Source: Echiichthys vipera
Taxonomy: Eukaryota > Chordata > Actinopteri > Perciformes > Trachinidae
Reading direction: 5' to 3'
Assembly: GCA_963691815.1 (NCBI GenBank)
Contig: OY829657.1
Span: forward strand, 24,549,428 to 24,613,427
DNA: 64,000 nt
In this document: one piece after another, positions 1 to 34,417 of the stretch
How the letters are laid out: each line of letters starts with the position of its first letter
Numbering within the stretch: the stretch's first letter is position 1
Position numbers and translations under genes: made by a program
The notes under the pieces: model-generated
Databases searched by the model: none
Told to the model about the DNA's origin: nothing
Seen by the model: the letters and a program-made list of their open reading frames with translations, nothing else

Positions 1-2339
1 TGTTTAAGGCTAATCTAGGTAATGAATAATGATTTTATTTGATGTTGTTTAAGGCTAATCTAGAAAATAAATAATGATTTTATTTGATGTTGTTTAAGGC
101 CAATCTAGGAAATAAATAATGATTTTATTTGATGTTGTTTAAGGCCAATCTAGAAAATAAATAATGATTTTATTTGATGTTGTTGAAGGCTAATCTAGAG
201 AAAAAATAATGATTTTATTTGATGTTGTTTAAGGCTAATCTAGAAAATAAATAATGATTTTATTTGATGTTGTTTAAGGCCAATCTAGGAAATAAATAAT
301 GATTTTATTTGATGTTGTTTAAGGCCAATCTAGAAAATAAATAATGATTTTATTTGATGTTGTTTAAGGCTAATCTAGAAAATAAATAATGATTTTATTT
401 GATGTTGTTTAAGGCCAATCTAGAAAATAAATAATGATTTTATTTGATGTTCTTGAAGGCCAATCTAGAAAATAAATAATGATTTTATTTGATGTTGTTT
501 AAGGCCAATCTAGAAAATAAATAATGATTTTATTTGATGTTGTTAAAGGCCAATCTAGAAAATAAATAATGATTTTATTTGATGTTGTTTAAGGCCAATC
601 TAGGAAATAAATAATGATTTTATTTGATGTTGTTTAAGGCCAATCTAGAAAATAAATAATGATTTTATTTGATGTTGTTTAAGGCTAATCTAGGAAATGA
701 ATAATGATTTTATTTGATGTTGTTTAAGGCTAATCTAGAAAATAAATAATGATTTTATTTGATGTTGTTTAAGGCTAATCTAGAAAATAAATAATGATTT
801 TATTTGATGTTGTTTAAGGCCAATCTAGGAAATAAATAATGATTTTATTTGATGTTGTTTAAGGCTAATCTAGAGAAAAAATAATGATTTTATTTGATGT
901 TGTTTAAGGCTAATCTAGAAAATAAATAATGATTTTATTTGATGTTGTTTAAGGCCAATCTAGGAAATAAATAATGATTTTATTTGATGTTGTTTAAGGC
1001 CAATCTAGAAAATAAATAATGATTTTATTTGATGTTGTTTAAGGCCAATCTAGAAAATAAATAATGATTTTATTTGATGTTATTTAAGGCCAATCTAGAA
1101 AATAAATAATGATTTTATTTGATGTTGTTTAAGGCTAATCTAGAAAACAAATAATGATTTTATTTGATGTTGTTTAAGGCTAATCTAGGAAATAAATAAT
1201 GATATGGTTTGATGTTGTTGAAGGCCAATCTAGAAAATAAATAATGATTTTGTTTGATGTTGTTGAAGGCCAATCTAGAAAATAAAAAATGATTTTATTT
1301 GATGTTGTTTAAGGCCAATCTAGGAAATAAATAATAATTTTATTTGATGTTGTTAAAGGCCAATCTAGAAAATAAATAATGATTTTATTTGATGTTGTTT
1401 AAGGCCAATCTAGAAAATAAATAATGATTTTATTTGATGTTGTTTAAGGCCAATCTAGAAAATAAATAATGATTTTATTTGGTGTTGTTTAAGGCTAATC
1501 TAGAAAATAAATAATGATTTTATTTGATGTTGTTTAAGGCCAATCTAGAAAATAAATAATGATTTTATTTGATGTTGTTTAAGGCTAATCTAGAAAATAA
1601 ATAATGATTTTATTTGATGTTGTTGAAGGCCAATCTAGAAAATAAATAATGATTTTATTTGATGTTGTTGAAGGCCAATCTAGGAAATAAATAATGATTT
1701 TATTTGATGTTGTTTAAGGCCAATCTAGGAAATAAATAATGATTTTATTTGATGTTGTCGAAGGCCAATCTAGAAAATAAATAATGATTTTGTTTGATGT
1801 TGTTGAAGGCCAATCTAGGAAATAAATAATGATTTTATGTGATGTTGTTGAAGGCCAATCTAGAAAATAAATAATGATTTTATTTGATGTTGTTTAAGGC
1901 CAATCTAGGAAATAAATAATGATTTTATGTGATGTTGTTGAAGGCCAATCTAGAAAATAAATAATGATTTTATTTGATGTTGTTTAAGGCCAATCTAGGA
2001 AATAAATAATGATTTTATTTGATGTTGTTTAAGGCCAATCTAGAAAATAAATAATGATTGTATTTGATGTTGTTTAAGGCTAATCTAGAAAATAAATAAT
2101 GATTTTATTTGATGTTGTTTAAGGCTAATCTAGAAAATAAATAATGATTTTATTTGATGTTGTTTAAGGCCAATCTAGGAAATAAATAATGATTTTGTTT
2201 GATGTTGTTGAAGGCCAATCTAGGAAATAAATAACTATTTTATTTGATGTTGTTTAAGGCTAATCTAGAAAATAAATAATGATTTTATTTGATGTTGTTT
2301 AAGGCCAATCTAGGAAATAAATAACTATTTTATTTGATG
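1..2339. repeat. 45-bp satellite/minisatellite array, about 52 copies
   Basis: A head-to-tail array with a 45-bp period fills the left edge and is cut by it, so its true length is unknown. Units run from a TGTTTAAGGC start to a TTTTATTTGATGT end and differ at few sites: CCAATC versus TAATC, TAGAAAATAA versus TAGGAAATAA, and TTGAAGGC versus TTTAAGGC. Every unit has in-frame stops, so it is not coding. There are no unique spacers, which rules out a CRISPR-like array. The array ends sharply at GATGC near 2340. Confidence 0.97.
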
Positions 2340-2809
2340 CACAGCTGGCATGTACAAAGATAACTAACACAGGATTAGAACTTGAAACATGTAAATGCAA
2401 CTAATAATAAATTCCAATTCATATATCTAATGAATGAAAAACCAAAGAAATCGACAGAATTAATAACTAATTAATACAATATTTATTATTATATTAACAT
2501 TATTAAAATGTTTTTACCGTTAAAATAGTTCTGTCAATCAACTTGTTTCAGCTGTGGTGTGGGTTGTGTGCAAATATCTCAGTTTGTAAAGAAACTAAAG
2601 CTGTCGGATAAATGTAGAGGAGTAAAAAGGAAAGAAAAGACTCAAGTAAAGTGCAAGTACCTCAACTTTGAAGTGCAGCACTAAAGTGAATGTATTTAGT
2701 GATTGTCCACCTCTAGGTGTGAGTCGTCAGTCGTCCAGCAGGGGACAGCAGCACTTTTCTGGGTAAATGAGGCCTTAAAGCTCTCCACAAAAACAAATCA
2801 AATAAAAAC
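2340..2809. other. Unique intergenic DNA, no gene seen
   Basis: AT-rich sequence between the satellite and a hAT element. I see no convincing exon, RNA gene or repeat family here. Confidence 0.5.
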
Positions 2810-3888
2810 TAGGGATGCTCGATATTGGCTTTTCTGACGATATCCGATATTCCGATATTGTCCAACTCTTAATTTCCGATACCGATATCACCCGATACCG
2901 ATATATGCAGCCTTTTTACACCAAAATTCATCACATATCACCTATTATGGAATTAACACATTATGCCTAATTTTATTGTGATGCCCCGCTGGATGCATAC
3001 ATAAATGCAACACGGCTTTTCAAATGTAAACACAGTCTGTACAAAATAAGTTATTGAAAAAAGTGCCATTCATTTAATTGTTTGTGTTTTTAGAGAGAAT
3101 ATTTTGCCTCAAACAACACTACAGACAACATCACAACAAGGAAGATGCATAGCTTCAGTCCAGAGTAGTAAACAAACATAGTTTTCTTTTTCCAGACTGA
3201 GTAACGACTGAGCCGGAACTTGGCAAATAATACAATCAATAAATTAGCAGTTAAGCTCAACATGCTAACCTGCATTGGATCTAACGGATACAGCACCAAA
3301 AATTAGCTTCTCGACGTGACTGTAAAAAATGCTGTGCAATTCGGGTACAAGCACTGGTCTGAGAAATACTTGTGACTGGGCGTTATACAGACATAACGGG
3401 GCTCGAGGAACTCCACACGTTTGGTGAATCCGGCATCTTGAACGATAGAAAAAGTTTGTTTCTCGGTGTCGGCTGTTGCTTCTTTTCATCACTTTGCTGC
3501 ACAGATGTAGCGTTTAACTCTGCATGAATCTTCTTGAGGTGGATGATCAAATGTGATGTATTAAAGGAAGACGCCTTGTTTCCTCCTCTCATAACTAACG
3601 CCTTGCAGTCATTGCAAAGCGCACATTTACTGTTAGTAGATGACACTTGGAAATACGTCCAAACCACGGACATCTCATGCACCGGGAGAGCTGAAGCTTG
3701 TTAGCCACGGTTAGCAACCTACGAGTGAAGCGTGTTGTTGTTGTTATACGTCATCAAGCACGCGCCTGTAAACGGCCCGTGTTGCATTCAGGTACACTCG
3801 GAAATGCTGAAGCCTACAGAACTAACATTGGTTGTAAAAACCCGATACCGATAATTCCCGATATTACAGTTTTAACTCAACATCCCTA
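2810..3888 (-). mobile_element. hAT-superfamily DNA transposon, deleted copy with 8-bp target duplication
   Basis: The element starts TAGGGATG at 2810 and ends CATCCCTA at 3888, giving short terminal inverted repeats. Just inside both ends are degenerate GATATCGG/CCGATACCG repeats. It is flanked by identical 8-bp copies of ATAAAAAC (2802-2809 and 3889-3896), and an 8-bp duplication is the hAT signature. The interior, 1.08 kb in all, encodes only a BED-type zinc finger remnant on the minus strand, so the copy cannot move by itself. Confidence 0.88.
3383..3673 (-). pseudogene. hAT transposase N-terminal fragment with BED zinc finger
   Basis: Reading from the ATG at 3673, a 96-residue open frame opens with SVVWTYF, the aromatic start of BED fingers. 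It continues with Cys17-x2-Cys20 and His45-x4-His50 in the context HLIIHLKKIH. BED fingers bind the transposon ends and sit at the N-terminus of hAT transposases and ZBED proteins. The frame stops at 3383, and the catalytic RNase-H-like core and the C-terminal dimerisation region are absent. I infer a decayed transposase rather than a domesticated gene, because it lies inside the element's own terminal repeats. Confidence 0.8.
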
Positions 3889-4129
3889 ATAAAAACATCA
3901 TTTCAGGTTTAGATAACTGGAGAGAGAAGAAATAGGACTCGAACACCTGGTTTTCTTTGTTGATGTTCTTCACACACTGCCTTGTATAAGTTTACACAGA
4001 GCATCTGTTATCTCTGCTCTCCTCAAAACCACCAGATACTTTGACAAAAACAGTCATTTGACCTTCACAGAGAGCAGGAGTCGCTGGTTTACCGCTGCAG
4101 TCTGGTGGCTTTGAAGAGAGCAAAGATAA

Positions 4130-4740
4130 CGGCTTCAATTCTCCCGCTGAAGTCCGACAAAAATGGATCCACAGCATGAAAATACATCCAATGAGCCATG
4201 GAGACAGTTTTTTTGTTTGTTGATCAACCAAGCATAGAGACTGCCCGGAGAGATGCTAACAGCCCCAAAGGGCTAACACTAATTAGCTTGGGGTGGTGAA
4301 TGCATACAAAACCTCTCTTTTAACCACTAATACTGCTGAAAATAACAGCAAACCTCTGCAGCAGCATGAGAAGACTCACTACACAGAAAACAAAGCAGCA
4401 ACAGCGTAGTTAGTGAACCTGGAGTTTATTAAAAAAAAGAGTGTTTTACAAGTCTGGGCCTTACCTGCAGGTTCATGTTGACACGTCGTCGTACAAGTCG
4501 AAAACCAAACGCACTGGAGTTCAGTTCAAGGAGGAAAGTTTTGGCGTTTATAATTCCATGTAAATGCATTATTACTGTGCTGTTTGTGACCATGTCTATC
4601 GAGTGTTGAAACAGAAAGGAAAGGAGTTGCATATGTAAGTTACAAAATAATAATCCACTTGTCCAGACTTTATTACGAGAGGAAGTGGTCGTTGGGCAAG
4701 TTGGTAAGTCTTTTAAAACAGTCATTCACAGCCTCATCAA
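4130..4740. repeat. Rearranged copy of a dispersed inverted-repeat element (related to 54619-55289)
   Basis: Sequence around 4176-4300 (GAGCCATGGAGACAG, then GTTGATCAAC, then CCCAAAGGGCTAACACT) and 4360-4425 matches 54970-55260 in reverse orientation. Sequence at 4690-4725 (GTTGGTAAGTCTTTTAAAAC) matches 54939-54961 in the same orientation. The two loci therefore carry the same family in different arrangements. Family name not assigned. Confidence 0.6.
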
Positions 4741-5339
4741 AGTTTTTATTCAGTCAGTGAATGCAAATGGCACCAAAAGTTTGAAATCAAATGCTTTTGA
4801 ATTTATTCAATATTGACACAACATTTTCAACCACAGCGACTGAATTTGAATGAGGGCAGTGATGAATTCATGAGCGACCACAAGTGTGAGAAACACACAC
4901 TCAAACAAACAAACAAACACACACTCTTCAGTCAGTTCGCAGCTACAAAGTGCAAAAAGCAACAGGACAAAAAGAAAAGAATTCAAAGGTTTTCAACATT
5001 AAAGGCACTAAAGGGTTCAAACACTTTATATATTTGGTCAAAGTGAGAAAGAGTTTCACATAAAAAGTCTCTAAAAAGATCCAGTATTCGGTGTTTGGGC
5101 CCTCGGGTTTAAAAAAATGTGTTTTCATGCATTTACGGATAAACTCCCTGATTCTGTTGATGGGTTGGGACGACATGTGATGCAAATGTGCTGATTTATA
5201 GTTTAGGATAAACCGACTCAATCTGGTTTATAATTTGGGAAATATAACAGCATTGTTTGTTTGTTTTTAACAAATTAAGTGATTCTACCAAAAAATAAAA
5301 TGTTAGATCCTAACAAATGACTCAGAAAATATTAAACAT

Positions 5340-5385
5340 ATTTGATATATATATATATATATATATATTATATCAAATTTAAAGA
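5340..5385. repeat. AT-dinucleotide run with palindromic flanks
   Basis: About 14 AT dinucleotides are bracketed by TTTGATATA on the left and TATATCAAA on the right. The block can fold back on itself. Such AT palindromes are common replication-slippage products. Confidence 0.7.
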
Positions 5386-7959
5386 GTAATCAAATATTCT
5401 GGGATGCAAAAATTTTTTTTTTTTTTAACCAAACCTACAATTACGACACATTTCAAAGGAAGCTCTACTAATTTGTCTTTAAGTCAACAAGACAAAAACT
5501 TAACTCTCCTGCTGTTTGTTTCTTTACACTTTCACAACGTTGTTTGACAGATTTGATGTTTTGAGGAGAGAAAACGTGCATTCAACACTAAAACAAACTT
5601 TCTTGCGTTTTGACGTTTGAAAAAGAACTCTTAAACTCCTCCACAGGATTAAAACGCTCCGAACTTCCTGTTTCACTGGTTCAGAGGAAAACAACAAACA
5701 GGAACAATGTTTGTGTGCGAGGCCACAGGAAGGGAAACAAGCCGGGCAGCGGCGCCGCCTCATCCTCCTCCAAAGCGACCAATCACAGCCTGACACACTC
5801 AGGCTCAGGTGAAGCCGGTCCATCCATCTGACTAAAGGTTTAGTTCTGACCGATGCCTGTTCTGGATCTGTCGCTGCACGTTCAGCTTCAGATTATACGA
5901 ACGAATAAATGTTCTGATATCTTTATGAGCAATATAATCTGCTGGAACAAGAACAATTACTGCCAGTGGTGAAAGAAGTCTTAAGATCTTTTTGAACTAA
6001 ATAAAAGTCAAAATACTCCATTACAGGTGACAGTCCTGCAGTCATTTGTGCTTGAATACGGTAAATAATTCAGCTGTCAGATAAATGAAGTCAAAGAAAA
6101 AACAATAGTATTATCTTAAATGTGGTGGAGCTGCATTCATTCAAAATGATACTGTCATTATCAAATATTTGTCTTATTACGCGTCTTAAACCTGAGGATT
6201 TCCTGATTTTCTTTCTTTTATATCACTTTACATTAAATATCTTTGGTTTTTGAAACGACAAAAGACAAAAAAAAGCCATCTGACACGGCCACCTTGGGCT
6301 TTACACTAAAGGATGAATCCCAAAAGGAAACACAACATTTGATCATTTAAGCAGTTACAGCTGAAACAATTAGTAGATTCATCGTTTGAGTCATTTGTGC
6401 TTTCAAATGTTTGATATTTTTAAAAACGGAATCTTTTTGTCTCTCTGACACGAAAAGACGCTTGAAGATGACTCCTTGAGGGTGAGAAAACTACCATGTT
6501 CTTTTTGTTTATTTTTTATTTTAAAAGACCAAATAATGAACGGATGAATCAAAAATATGAATAATTGTATGTTGTGGCAATAATCTTAACACGGAAAACA
6601 AAAAATGTGCCATAAATAGTTCCATCTACTGACATCAGTGACTGAAATGCTGAGTATCCTGCATCACTTTTAGTATTTTATCCACTAAATCCAAGACTTT
6701 ATCAGCGTCAAATACACGGAACAAACTTTAACTGACTGCAGGGAAATGAAAACAAAACTCACATCGTCCTGAACTCTGCTTTAACAGTTCTGCAGCATTT
6801 AGGACCGACTTCACCCGTTCTGCCCGGCTCAGGGGGAACACAGTGCATTCTGGGAACAGTGCATTCATATTAGAGACAGTACCGTATACAACAACAACAA
6901 CAACAACAACAAACAAGTTCCTGCTGCCCAAACTAGTCATTTAGACGGTTCCTCTCAGTTTGGCTTCAGCCCAGAAGTGAAAGTTAACCAGCAGAGGCTC
7001 CACCCACTGCCCTCTAACAGTGCCCTGGAGCAAGGCACTTCAGCCATAAACACGAGGGGTAATGTGTGAATGAAACATCCGGCGTGCGTCCAGATGTTCA
7101 TTCATTAGACTATTAGATCAGATTATTTATTACATTTCAACCAGTTAATGCAACAGGTGGGCACATATTCCAAAAGGTTTCTTACTTTTATATATTTAAA
7201 GTTCATTTTTGACTTTGGATAAACAAACCAAAAAGATGCAAACTTTCAGGTTCGACGGTCTTTCTTACGCTCGTGTTTTAGCTAAAAACAGAGCATTTAC
7301 ATCACTATGATCACATTAAAGCTGTTTCCTGACTGGGTCACTGACTGAACTCTTTATAAAACTGACAACACTAACAAAGACACGGTGCTGCTGCTGCAGC
7401 TGTAAGACACATGATGACAACGCTCTTCTGTTTAAAACAACCTGACTAAGAACACAGGAAGTTTCCGTATGTCAAACATTTCTTCATCTCCAGAGTTGTT
7501 TGCGTTTTTACAGCAGCAGCATTGCAAAGTGGATATAATGTTAATCAAATGTGAAGCAGGCACAGTGGATCAGTGAATCCACTGAAGGGTTTGGTCGGTT
7601 GTGTGCCAGGACCACAGGAGGAGAGACTCCAGACAAACTCCTGGTTATCACATCACGTCTCATCGCACATTCTTTTTCTTTAAAACTGAAACACATCTGG
7701 CTTTTGACTGTTCACTGGGCAGAAACACGGGCTCAGCTGAATTCTGACTTGTAAAATCTATAAAACTCCATATTGCTTTGATGCAACTGTAACGCAATCA
7801 ATGTTCCAACACGCAATCAATGTTCCAACTTCTTGCAAAACAACGTCGATCGGGGGAAACAAACATTTGAGGTTTGATCAAACTTTTGATGAAACTAAAA
7901 GGATTTGACAAACTGGACTACGGTATTAGATGGTTCCGTCATTTTTCACATTTCAGATT

Positions 7960-8192
7960 TCATGAATGTTCTCCCCGTGTCTGCGTGGGTTCTCCGGTTT
8001 TCTCCCACAGTCCAAAGACATGCAGGTGTCAGGTTCATTGGTGACTCTAAATTGCCCGTAGCTGTGAATGGTTGTCTCTCTGTTTGTCTCTATGTGCCCT
8101 GTGATAGACTGGTGTCATGTCCAGGGTGGACCCTGCCTCACGCCCAATGCCCCCGTGACCTGAGAGGGACAAGTGGTTGAAGATGGATGAAT
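7960..8192 (+). repeat. 5'-truncated SINE, plus-strand copy
   Basis: The segment holds conserved blocks TGTTCTCCCCGTGTCTGCGT, GTCCAAAGACATGCAGGTGT and CTCTATGTGCCCTG. It ends in a GATGGATGAAT tail. The same blocks occur on the minus strand at 18405-18753, where a tRNA-like head is also present. Here the head is missing, as usual for a 5'-truncated retroposon. The family is widespread in fish genomes; I do not assign a name. Confidence 0.75.
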
Positions 8193-8892
8193 ATAGTGGA
8201 AATATTTTGAGGAAAAAAAGTTTTAATATTACCAGAATAAAGTCAAAACATGTAAGGTTTTATTGGGCGTTACTTTTTCAGCACTTTGAAGGTACCTGAA
8301 CCAGGAGTCGTTATCATCACATCTAAATTGTGACAATAAATGTTATTGTAAAATGATGCAATGAAGTGGGATCATTTTAAATATTAACTAATAATCCTTT
8401 TTTATTTGATTGATTTGATTGTGTTGAGGAAACACCAGATCATGTTGAAAATCAATATAAAACATAACGGCTAAAATTAACCAATTTCCAAAGTTTCAAG
8501 ACTTTGTATGAACCCTTAAGATCATTAAACGGTTTTGTACATTATATTTTCATATAAAAGGAACAATAAAGCTGCTTTCACCTGTAAAGCAAACATATAT
8601 CAAGTTTTTCTCGACATATATCTTTTTTCGGGTACATTTTGTTCTCAAAATGAAAAATATATAGTCAACTCAAATTCAAGCTTTCAAGACTTTGTAAGCA
8701 ACGTATCTCCATCCACAGGTTGGTATGATGTCTTACGAAAAGTTATGCACAAAAAATTATATCATATCTTACGAAATATGACGTTTTACAGTATTTAATG
8801 CCGTAAAATTACAACTGGAAGGACTGTGTCGTTAAGATTAGGAAACACAGGATCACGGTTCGATTAAGGCATCAAAACTTCAGTTCCGTGAT

Positions 8893-9268
8893 GGTTGAGT
8901 TTAGACGACAAAAGGTGACTGTTTAGTAGTCCCTAAAAGTGAAGGTTAAGTTTATTCCCTAAAGTTGATGGTTAGGTTTAGTCCTTAAAGGTGACGGTTA
9001 ATTTTAGTCTCTAAAGGTGACGGTTAAGTTTAGTCCCTAAAGGACTTGGTTCAGATCAGAAAAAGGTGACTGTTAAGTTTAGTCCATAAAAGACTTGGTT
9101 CAGATCAGAAAAAGGTGACTGTTAAGTTTAGTCCATAAAGGACTTGGTTCAGATCAGAAAAAGGTGACTGTTAAGTTTAGTCCCTAAAGGACTTGGTTCA
9201 GATCAGATAAAGGTGACTGTTAAGTTTAGTCCCTAAAGGACTTGGTTTAGATCAGATGAAGGTGGTGG
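8893..9268. repeat. Composite minisatellite (about 27-bp units passing into 49-bp units)
   Basis: The left part repeats a degenerate unit around GGTGACGGTTAAGTTTAGTC. From about 9038 this fuses with GGACTTGGTTCAGATCAGA to make a 49-bp unit repeated about five times. The GGTTAAGTTTAG core is the reverse complement of the core of the 27-bp array at 40413-40870, so the two arrays are related. Confidence 0.88.
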
Positions 9269-9269
9269 T

Positions 9270-11174
9270 TTGTCTTAGTTCTTCCAGGACATGAACACCG
9301 GTCCTCCAGGTCAAAGTCCTGTGTGTTTGGACCCATCCAACACATCCACCCTCCTCCTTACGTGGATTTTGGCGCTCTGATACTACATCATCTTATTTCC
9401 CTTTTTGCTCCCGCCGTCATTTTTACAGTAATAAACATGTTGATTACAGACGAATTACAGTGTGTTACTTTATGCAGGTTTATGTACGTACCGAGAATGA
9501 GGACAGCCTTATGTACAGTGTAATTTTAAAAGAAAAAAGTAATAATTTTAAGACACGTAAAAACCACTTTCACCTGTTTACTATACATGTATTATATCAA
9601 GTTTTTCTTGAAATCTAGTTTTGGGTACATTTTGAACTTATTTTTTCAAAATATTTCCACTACATTCAGACCCTGCGACATGTCTGGTTTCCTTCCCTTG
9701 AGAAAGCTAAAAAAGTATTTTTATGTGTAAGAGACCTGTATGTATATATATATAAATTGTTGCCTGAGCTGTTATCGCCTCCCCAGACCTGTCTCTCCAC
9801 TGTCAGCGACCCACGCGTCTTCCCTCCGGAGACTATCGTTATCTCCGCTGCCTCCGAAGCAGGAAGTGGATGCCATCAAGAGCATCTCTGACAGGAAGTT
9901 CATTTACAGTGTTATAAAAAGAAAAAGCTGAGCAAAGTGGGCAGATTCCTGTCATCCCATTCATTTTTAACTATTAAAAACTTCCCTGTACATTACCCAA
10001 ACAAAGCTTCCTTCCTTTCAATTTATGATCAGCTCATTTATCTGAATAAAGGCAGGAACAGTAAACAGAGTGGGGAGAGCCCTTTAGGAAAAAACTGTTT
10101 CAGTCCGACACAGGTCAAGAACTTTAAAACCACGGATCCCACGGTTGAAGGAGAAACCTTCTCCCCAGGAATAAGGAAGTATCAAATCTTATTGCTTTGA
10201 GAGGTGAGACACACGAGAGGAAGATCAAAAATATTAATTATTAAGAAGCTTCCTGGAAAAAAAAACACACAAAGTTCAAACACTGAAGAAGTGAATCAAC
10301 AAAAATAATGTATCTGCAACATGTTTCACTCAAAAACACCAAATATGCTATGGTTGCAGATTCTTTTCTGTTTTATATCATTTAAACGGAATATATTTGC
10401 ACGTTGTATTGAAAAGTATTGAAGTGTCGCTACTTATCCCCAAATACAACGACATTCACTGAAGGCAGTGGCCGGCTAAAATTGTGTTGAAAGGTTAAAA
10501 AGGATATTTTTCATGTGAAAGAAGGTTATATCAAAGGTTGCTTCTTAAATTTGTAGGACTGAATTTGTGCAAAGATTATATAATGGAATGTTGAAAGACT
10601 TCAAAACAGTTCTGATATTCATTTTTTTTACCCTAGAAAATCCTCTGTGAGGTTTTTATTGAGTTGCGAAACACATTTCCGCATTTTGTGAATTCACTGT
10701 GGAGTCGTTGAACTTTCTTCTCAAGTGCAGAATTTCCTCTGAACAACGCAGATCTGTTGACTTTAAATGACACTTCCGGCTACCAAAAACATACTTGTGT
10801 GGTTCTTTGTTTGAACTCGTAAAACAAGCATTAATAAAAAAGTAAATAGTAAGACACAGTTCAATAATCGGTAGAGAATCTCTCAGAGGCCACTGTTTCT
10901 TTTGAAGGAAGCTGGTGGATGTTTGGCTGTGGTTCAGTGCGTCCTGGGATCAGGAGGAACCAGCTGATTTAATTTGAAATGAATCTAAAAGAACAGAACA
11001 GAGATATCACTCGACACAGATCGCTAGCTGGCTGCTCCTGGTGTCCTGAACCCAAGCTGAGCCGATGTGGGAACTGAAAAACTGATGACGTGTCAGCATC
11101 CATCCGACAGCATGACATGAACGTTTAGAGGGTCACGTCACTGTTCTCAAGTCAGCGACTGTCCGAACTTCCAA
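9270..11174. other. Intergenic DNA and sgpp1 3' untranslated region
   Basis: The part next to 11174 must contain the sgpp1 3' UTR. I see no other gene. A candidate polyadenylation signal is listed separately. Confidence 0.45.
10655..10660 (-). terminator. sgpp1: Candidate sgpp1 polyadenylation signal AATAAA
   Basis: TTTATT on the plus strand gives AATAAA on the minus strand about 515 nt past the sgpp1 stop. It is the first perfect hexamer I notice downstream. The call is positional only; the real cleavage site needs transcript data. Confidence 0.3.
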
Positions 11175-32612
<21,438 letters not shown>

Positions 32613-33010
32613 GTTCACTCCGGTTTTACACCGCTACTTTCCCCGCAAAAACACCGCACGATAACCGTTAGCAACCGTTAGCTCGCTAACCCGTGCATCA
32701 CGGCAGAGTGAACCCTGGACCGTTTCAGACTACAACAACTCAAAACGGTCAGTATTATTTTAAAGATGTATTATAAAATTAGAGAATTATGTTTCTGGTA
32801 TCAAAAAAAACAACAAACTATAACATACGGACGGACCGAACGTGTCGGTTCCTCTTATATATACAGCAGCAGCGTCCGGATGCGTTCAGTGACCCGTTAT
32901 ATCTGGATCGTGTCCTGTAACTGTCAGATCTACGAGCACTCAGGGGAGCGCGCCTTCCCTGGTGCCTTCGCGTGCTGTCGGACGTTTTGCGATTCTTTGG
33001 TCAACGATTG
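32613..33010 (-). promoter_or_regulatory. sgpp1: Presumed sgpp1 5' UTR and promoter region
   Basis: CpG-containing sequence directly upstream of the sgpp1 ATG, giving way to AT-rich DNA after about 33010. No single TATA or initiator call is safe. The placement follows only from adjacency to exon 1 and the base-composition change. Confidence 0.4.
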
Positions 33011-34373
33011 AACGATTCAGGAATTGGTCTGTTTTTTTTCAGCAAACTTGAGGGGAGTATTGTACAGATTGTCCTTTACTTTTACTCGTATAAAAAACAG
33101 CAACATTATGCACTAATTACTTTCATTAAATTTCCTTTTTTCTTTATTTTGAACAATTTTATTTTTAAATAAAATAAAAAAGCAAGTGTGACACAAAATA
33201 AAAAACAAACAAAACAAAATATTTAGAAAGTGTCATAAACAATGTTCATAGATAAATAAATCATATGTGTCCGGGAAAGACAAAGCTTATTAATTCCCAC
33301 TTCAACTGCTTATAGTTATATGTAGAAATGTACACCTATTTCCATATGTACACCAAATTATTTACATTTAACATTTAATTATATTTTCTAATATATTTAT
33401 TGCAATCAGCCTATGATTATCTATCCCAGTACAATCAGTATAACGAATATCCCACTCATGATCACCTACCCTCATCCTCCTCACCAATATGCTTTAAAAA
33501 AGTGTTTTTGTACCTCTTCTTAAACTGAATTACTATTTTTCTTTTTTTAAAGTGGCCTCAAAATGTTGTCTATGCCCTGCTTTTTAGACAGATATGTTTA
33601 AAATGTCCTGTGCACTCATACATATGAGCGCCGCACAATATGAATAAAATATATAAATTCTGATTATTTTTGACTGATATTGCGATTGCTTTATGACTCT
33701 ATTTGGAGGGAATGATCATTTTTATGTCATAATTTCCATAGTCATTAAAAAAATTATTTTTTTTTTGCGAGGATCTGCACCAAACTAATATTCTTTATTT
33801 AGTCTGTGGAATACAATGTGTCTCTGCAGCACCACAGTACCTCATTCATAATTTAATTTATAAAATAAATATAAATTATAAACACATGTATTATAGAAAC
33901 TTTTAGAGGTGCATTGGTGGGACAGGACTCATGACCTCAGTATTTTATCCCTACATATGAACTATATTAAAATGTCCTTCCAGTTTCCCTTCATCTTCTT
34001 TAATAGTAACATTGAATAATGTTGATTGTGAAGGGCTTTTGAAAACCACATTCCATTATCATAGCTACATGTAGACCTTTTGTCAAAAACGTTTAAATGC
34101 GAAGATGCAAGAAAACGAGTAAATGTGAACACAAATATAATCATGGTAGGCCTACGTAAAAAAAACTTACGGCAAAAACGTTTGTTTCAAACCAACCCTA
34201 TAATGTCATTCCTAAAGACGGTGTTTTCGGGGGGATTTTGGACTTGAGCCTCTAAAGTGTGACTTTAGCAGGAGCACCTGAAGGCAACAGAAGTTCCGGC
34301 GCGCACGCACAATTGATGTGCTCAAGACGTCAGGACGTAACGTGACCGCGCTTAGTGCACAGCCTGTTGCTTT
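33011..34373. other. AT-rich intergenic DNA, nothing recognised
   Basis: Upstream of sgpp1 and before the microsatellite at 34374. I see no exon, RNA gene or known repeat. Confidence 0.5.
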
Positions 34374-34417
34374 GTAGATAGATAGATAGACAGGTAGGTA
34401 GGTAGGTAGGTAGGTAC
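34374..34417. repeat. (GATA)n(GGTA)n microsatellite, left part
   Basis: About four GATA units, then six GGTA units, directly left of the element at 34418-36348. It continues in the same orientation on the other side, so the microsatellite has been split by insertion. Confidence 0.9.

Larger units (their letters stand above)
3889..7959. other. Intergenic DNA downstream of sgpp1, mostly unrecognised
   Basis: No gene found. It contains a copy of a dispersed inverted-repeat element family at about 4130-4740, an (AT)n palindrome at about 5340-5385, and an (AAC)n run near 6889-6911. Short open frames here show no protein family features. Confidence 0.5.

Noticed and set aside
1..2339. CRISPR-like array
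   Set aside because: Pure tandem repeat with no unique spacers, in a eukaryotic sequence. The same reasoning removes the arrays at 40413, 57893 and 62515.
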